A stretch of 9,120 bases of DNA from a candidate division WWE3 bacterium RIFOXYD1_FULL_39_9 (GTDB lineage Bacteria; Patescibacteriota; WWE3; UBA101185; UBA10185). The translations under genes and the position numbers were made by a program. The stretch covers positions 1-9,120 of the forward strand of contig MEWG01000031.1 in NCBI GenBank assembly GCA_001773295.1, given 5' to 3'. Below the pieces are notes generated by a model. It saw only the letters and a list, made by a program, of their open reading frames with translations, was not told the origin of the DNA and did not search any database. Shown here piece after piece: positions 7,628-9,120 of this stretch; positions within the stretch are counted from its first letter, which is position 1; every line of letters starts with the position of its first letter.

Positions 7628-8492
7628 ATTCGCAGCTTATTTTTCCATCGAGAGAGCGCAAATCCCTCAGGGCTTTCATGGATTCGGACTTGTTAGGTGC
7701 CTTACCGTGCCATTCAACTTTATACTCCATAAATTCTACACCTTTTCCGGGTATAGTGTGCGCTATGATAGCGGTCGGTCGTTGTGACACCGCCTTTGCC
7801 ATGTTACAGGCATTTATTATTTCTTCGATGTTGTGACCATCGACTTCAATAACAAACCAATTAAAAGCTTCCAACTTTTCTCTGAGATTTTCCAGGGGCT
7901 GTACATCTTCTGTTCTGCCGTCAATCTGGATGTAGTTTCTATCTATAATCCAGACCAAATTATTAAGATCTTTGTTTCCGGCATACATTGCAGCTTCCCA
8001 AACCTGCCCCTCGTTTAGTTCTCCGTCGCCTGTCATTACAAATACTCTGTAATTTTTAGAATCCATTTTGGCGGCTAGAGCCATTCCTACAGCTTGTGAA
8101 ATTCCCTGTCCTAGAGAGCCACTGCTGTTTTCAATTCCGGGGAGACAGTTAAGGGCGGGGTGGCCCTGAAGTCTTGAGTTAATTTTTCTGAGCGTCCAAA
8201 GTTCTTTTTTAGGGAAAAATCCCTTCTCAGATAAGGTAGCATACCATACTGGGCATATATGTCCATTTGAGAGAACGAACCTGTCACGATCATCCCAATC
8301 CGGTTTTTTCGGATCAACATTTAATACATGAAAATACAAAGCCGCAAATATATCTGCAGTTCCTAAGGAGCCTGCGCTGTGGCCGGATCCTGCTTCTAGT
8401 AACATTTGGATAACTGTTTTCCTCAATTCGTTAGCAGTAACCTCCAAAGCTGATATTGTGGGATTTTGACAATGCAAATGAGTGTCGGGCAT
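7620..8492 (-). CDS. transketolase, N-terminal subunit (thiamine diphosphate/Mg-binding)
   Basis: A 290-aa protein matching the first half of transketolase, partner of the C-subunit encoded at 6023-7012. Seen: AGSGHSAGSLG (34-44), LSNGHICPVWY (74-84), GSLGQGISQAVGMA (125-138), the cofactor motif GDGELNEG (155-162) with D156, and N186 in IDRNYIQIDG closing the Mg-diphosphate site; then TIPGKGV (246-252) and WHGKAP (261-266). These are the residues expected of an active enzyme. I start it at ATG 8492 rather than at the in-frame TTG at 8528: the TTG falls within the -35 box of the likely promoter, and the 12 extra residues add nothing conserved. With this start the mRNA would be leaderless or nearly so, and no SD exists. 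It is the first gene of the minus-strand run and overlaps the PrcB-like gene by 8 nt. Confidence 0.93.
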   Translation of the reverse strand: MPDTHLHCQNPTISALEVTANELRKTVIQMLLEAGSGHSAGSLGTADIFAALYFHVLNVDPKKPDWDDRDRFVLSNGHICPVWYATLSEKGFFPKKELWTLRKINSRLQGHPALNCLPGIENSSGSLGQGISQAVGMALAAKMDSKNYRVFVMTGDGELNEGQVWEAAMYAGNKDLNNLVWIIDRNYIQIDGRTEDVQPLENLREKLEAFNWFVIEVDGHNIEEIINACNMAKAVSQRPTAIIAHTIPGKGVEFMEYKVEWHGKAPNKSESMKALRDLRSLDGKISCEYD

Positions 8493-8499
8493 TAAGTAT

Positions 8500-8528
8500 A
8501 GTATATGTGTTTGCTTTTTAGTGTTCAA
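8500..8528 (-). promoter_or_regulatory. sigma70-type promoter of the transketolase operon
   Basis: On the minus strand there is TTGAAC (8528-8523), a 17-nt spacer, then TATACT (8505-8500), which partly repeats as TATACTATACT. The expected start of transcription is about 8493, at or next to the ATG at 8492, so the mRNA would have almost no leader. Match to consensus is 4/6 and 5/6 with ideal spacing. Confidence 0.65.
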
Positions 8529-8553
8529 GTTTACTTTTATCTATGCAAACTTG

Positions 8554-8582
8554 TTGACAGACCTATAATTGTTTTATATAAA
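8554..8582 (+). promoter_or_regulatory. strong sigma70-type promoter driving the structured RNA
   Basis: Perfect TTGACA at 8554-8559, a 17-nt spacer and TATAAA at 8577-8582 predict a start near 8589-8590. It points away from the transketolase promoter, with 25 bp between the two -35 boxes, so one regulator or supercoiling could affect both. A perfect TATAAT at 8564-8569 lies too close to the TTGACA to be its partner. Confidence 0.7.
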
Positions 8583-8633
8583 TTACCTATCGATTGTGCA
8601 AACAGCACAGAAAAACAGATACGACACGAGAGG

Positions 8634-8722
8634 AGGGCTTATACGATTGATGAAACAACGCTTTTTGGAGCGCGGCTCCGAGGGACACATGCTTAGGGAT
8701 GCTTAAAAACGTATTCGGCCCT
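8634..8722 (+). other. long-range helix closing the first domain of the structured RNA
   Basis: Bases 8634-8639 (AGGGCU) pair with 8717-8722, and 8641-8645 (AUACG) pair with 8710-8714, with a small internal loop between and one G-U pair. This 11-pair helix encloses the GGAGC-GCG-GCUCC hairpin (8667-8679) and the direct repeat ATGCTTA (8689-8695 and 8699-8705). The AGGAGG box at 8631-8636 lies at its foot and is partly paired. Confidence 0.5.
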
Positions 8723-8724
8723 TA

Positions 8725-8735
8725 AAAGGAGGTGA
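8725..8735 (+). promoter_or_regulatory. 11-nt complement of the 16S rRNA 3' tail (extended SD-like site 1)
   Basis: AAAGGAGGTGA is fully complementary to the usual bacterial 16S end TCACCUCCUUU. Nine nt later is ATG 8745, opening a 10-codon frame (MEAVFSMVTI, stop 8775-8777), but that ATG is buried in a 9-bp hairpin (8740-8748/8752-8760). It could be a real ribosome-binding site for a leader peptide, or a ribosome-contact element of the RNA. Confidence 0.45.
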
Positions 8736-8864
8736 CGAAAAAATATGGAAGCCGTATTTTCTATGGTTACTATCTAAACGCGGCGCCCTGGTTTCGAAAC
8801 CCCGAGCCTTTGGGAGACGCCCGTCAAGGGTATGGCCCGCAAAAACGGCGTCACATAGGCTGTG

Positions 8865-8875
8865 AGGAGGTGATC
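8865..8875 (+). promoter_or_regulatory. 11-nt complement of the 16S rRNA 3' tail (extended SD-like site 2)
   Basis: AGGAGGTGATC is fully complementary to the 16S end GAUCACCUCCU, shifted by a few nt relative to site 1. No ATG follows at usual spacing; GTG 8889 (15 codons, stop 8934-8936) is 13 nt away and inside a stable hairpin. That argues for a non-translational contact, but is not decisive. Confidence 0.42.
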
Positions 8876-8882
8876 TTTTCTG

Positions 8883-8907
8883 CCCATCGTGCGGGTCGCC
8901 CGGTGGG
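8883..8907 (+). other. GC-rich hairpin in the structured RNA
   Basis: CCCATCG (8883-8889) pairs with CGGTGGG (8901-8907), followed after a U-C mismatch by GCG/CGC around a three-base loop (8894-8896). That gives ten pairs, one of them G-U. It lies just after SD-like site 2. Confidence 0.5.
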
Positions 8908-8922
8908 TTCAGGATAGAAAAA

Positions 8923-8966
8923 CCTTCTGTGTCTGAACGATTCGAAGTGTCGTTCAATATGGAAGG
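8923..8966 (+). other. long hairpin with UUCGAA-containing loop
   Basis: The lower stem 8923-8932/8957-8966 has ten pairs including three G-U, then a bulged C8933, then a perfect 7-bp stem TGAACGA (8934-8940)/TCGTTCA (8950-8956). The 9-nt loop starts with the palindrome TTCGAA (8941-8946). The same six bases occupy the loop of the hairpin at 8790-8801. Confidence 0.55.
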
Positions 8967-8979
8967 GAATCTCACAAAA

Positions 8980-9005
8980 GTGGAGTACCTAGGCGTAAGC
9001 CCCAC
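8980..9005 (+). other. hairpin capped by a GUAA (GNRA) tetraloop
   Basis: GTGG (8980-8983) pairs with CCAC (9002-9005). After an eight-base bulge on the 5' side (8984-8991), GGC (8992-8994) pairs with GCC (8999-9001) around GUAA (8995-8998). A GNRA loop exists only when the + strand is read, which supports the orientation. Such loops often dock into receptors in large RNAs. Confidence 0.5.
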
Positions 9006-9017
9006 ATGGTTAACTCC

Positions 9018-9091
9018 CGCCCCCATGTTGCGAATCTCGGCAGGTCCACTTCCCGGATCTAACGCCTTGATGACAAAGCAACATGGGGGTG
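9018..9091 (+). other. long arm of the structured RNA (14-pair stem with branched top)
   Basis: CCCCCATGTTGC (9020-9031) is perfectly complementary to GCAACATGGGGG (9078-9089), extended by G9019-U9090 and C9018-G9091. Inside, ATC/GAT (9034-9036/9069-9071), GGC/GCC (9039-9041/9064-9066) and AGGTCC/GGATCT (9042-9047/9055-9060) stack to a 7-nt loop. It is the longest inverted repeat I see in the window. Confidence 0.65.
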
Positions 9092-9120
9092 CTTCTTTAG
9101 ATCTTTTCGCGGCCATCGAC

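Larger units (their letters stand above)
8589..9120 (+). ncRNA. large structured non-coding RNA of unknown family (runs off the right edge)
   Basis: About 530 nt after a strong promoter with no believable protein gene. G+C rises to about 54% (hand count 194/360 over 8761-9120) against about 35% in neighbouring genes, the usual mark of structured RNA in an AT-rich genome. Helices visible by eye on the + strand: hairpin 8595-8609 at the 5' end; long-range stem 8634-8645/8710-8722; hairpin 8667-8679; 8740-8748/8752-8760; 8851-8855/8861-8865; 8883-8907; 8923-8966; GNRA-capped 8980-9005; and a 14-bp arm 9018-9091. GACGCC 8816-8821 can pair with GGCGTC 8847-8852 or, partly, with GGCG 8782-8785. Signature segments of RNase P RNA, tmRNA, SRP RNA, rRNA 5' ends and group I intron cores were looked for and not found. 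Families such as ROOL, GOLLD, OLE, HEARO or raiA RNA cannot be excluded by eye. The 3' end is not in the window. Confidence 0.72.

Noticed and set aside
8493..8528. TTG start at 8528 for the transketolase N-subunit
   Set aside because: It would lie in the -35 box, and the 12 added residues are not part of the fold; ATG 8492 is preferred.
8564..8569. Perfect TATAAT as -10 box
   Set aside because: It is only 4 nt after the TTGACA, and no -35-like hexamer lies 16-18 nt upstream; TATAAA at 8577 has ideal spacing.
8689..8705. Direct repeat ATGCTTA-GGG-ATGCTTA as an operator
   Set aside because: A single pair of 7-mers downstream of the start site inside the structured RNA; too little to call a binding site.
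8865..8875. End of a 16S rRNA gene on the minus strand (GATCACCTCCT)
   Set aside because: The sequence upstream on the minus strand does not resemble helix 45 or the rest of the 16S 3' region, and a second shifted copy occurs 140 nt away.
8732..8917. 61-codon open frame on the plus strand after AGGAGG
   Set aside because: Its first codon overlaps the SD-like site itself, it runs through several stable helices, and the translation has no family resemblance.
8703..9116. 137-codon open frame on the minus strand
   Set aside because: No recognisable domain, odd Pro/Arg/Cys-rich composition and no promoter. It lies antisense to the hairpin-rich RNA, where high GC lengthens chance frames.
8589..9120. 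RNase P RNA, tmRNA, SRP RNA, 16S/23S rRNA start or group I intron
   Set aside because: Searched by eye for GAGGAAAGTCC and ACAGAA (RNase P), tmRNA ends, the SRP GGAAGGAAG-type core, the 16S TTTGATC..GGCTCAG start and group I core segments; none is present. A covariance search could still overturn this.

Overview
The window looks like a piece of an AT-rich bacterial genome with a very compact layout, most likely a Candidate Phyla Radiation (Patescibacteria) bacterium, perhaps Microgenomates-like. This is an inference. It rests on coding DNA of about 35-40% GC, genes that abut or overlap by 4-8 nt, almost no Shine-Dalgarno (SD) sequences ahead of the genes, a two-gene (split) transketolase, and small membrane-anchored extracytoplasmic proteins. 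TGA acts as a stop codon (at the ends of the PfkB kinase and PrcB-like genes), so the code is standard and not the TGA=Gly code of Gracilibacteria/Absconditabacteria.

Left part (1-2128, + strand): the 3' portion of a SAM-dependent methyltransferase, a stand-alone 5'-3' exonuclease whose last five residues resemble a sliding-clamp binding motif, and endonuclease III. The last two form a small DNA-repair pair. This block converges, across a 20-nt gap, on the minus-strand block.

Middle (2149-8492, - strand): a seven-gene run read leftward. In transcription order it holds transketolase N-subunit, a membrane-anchored PrcB_C-like protein, transketolase C-subunit, a PfkB-family sugar kinase, class II ketose-bisphosphate aldolase, a D-2-hydroxyacid dehydrogenase, and a membrane DsbA-like protein fused to a cupredoxin-like domain. 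The first five are tightly coupled. Together transketolase, kinase and aldolase could rearrange pentose phosphates, possibly through sedoheptulose bisphosphate without transaldolase. A sigma70-type promoter sits so close to the first ATG that the operon mRNA is probably leaderless or nearly so.

Right part (8529-9120): a back-to-back promoter pair, then more than 500 nt with no credible protein gene, about 54% GC, and dense with hairpins on the + strand. A consensus promoter (TTGACA, 17 bp, TATAAA) fires into it. I read this as a large structured non-coding RNA that runs off the window edge. It carries three AGGAGG boxes, two of them inside 11-nt matches to the complement of the usual 16S rRNA 3' end, although the protein genes of the window lack SD sequences. 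It also has a GNRA-capped hairpin, a 14-bp arm and two loops sharing the self-complementary UUCGAA. I cannot assign it to a known RNA family, and it is the strongest candidate here for something undescribed.
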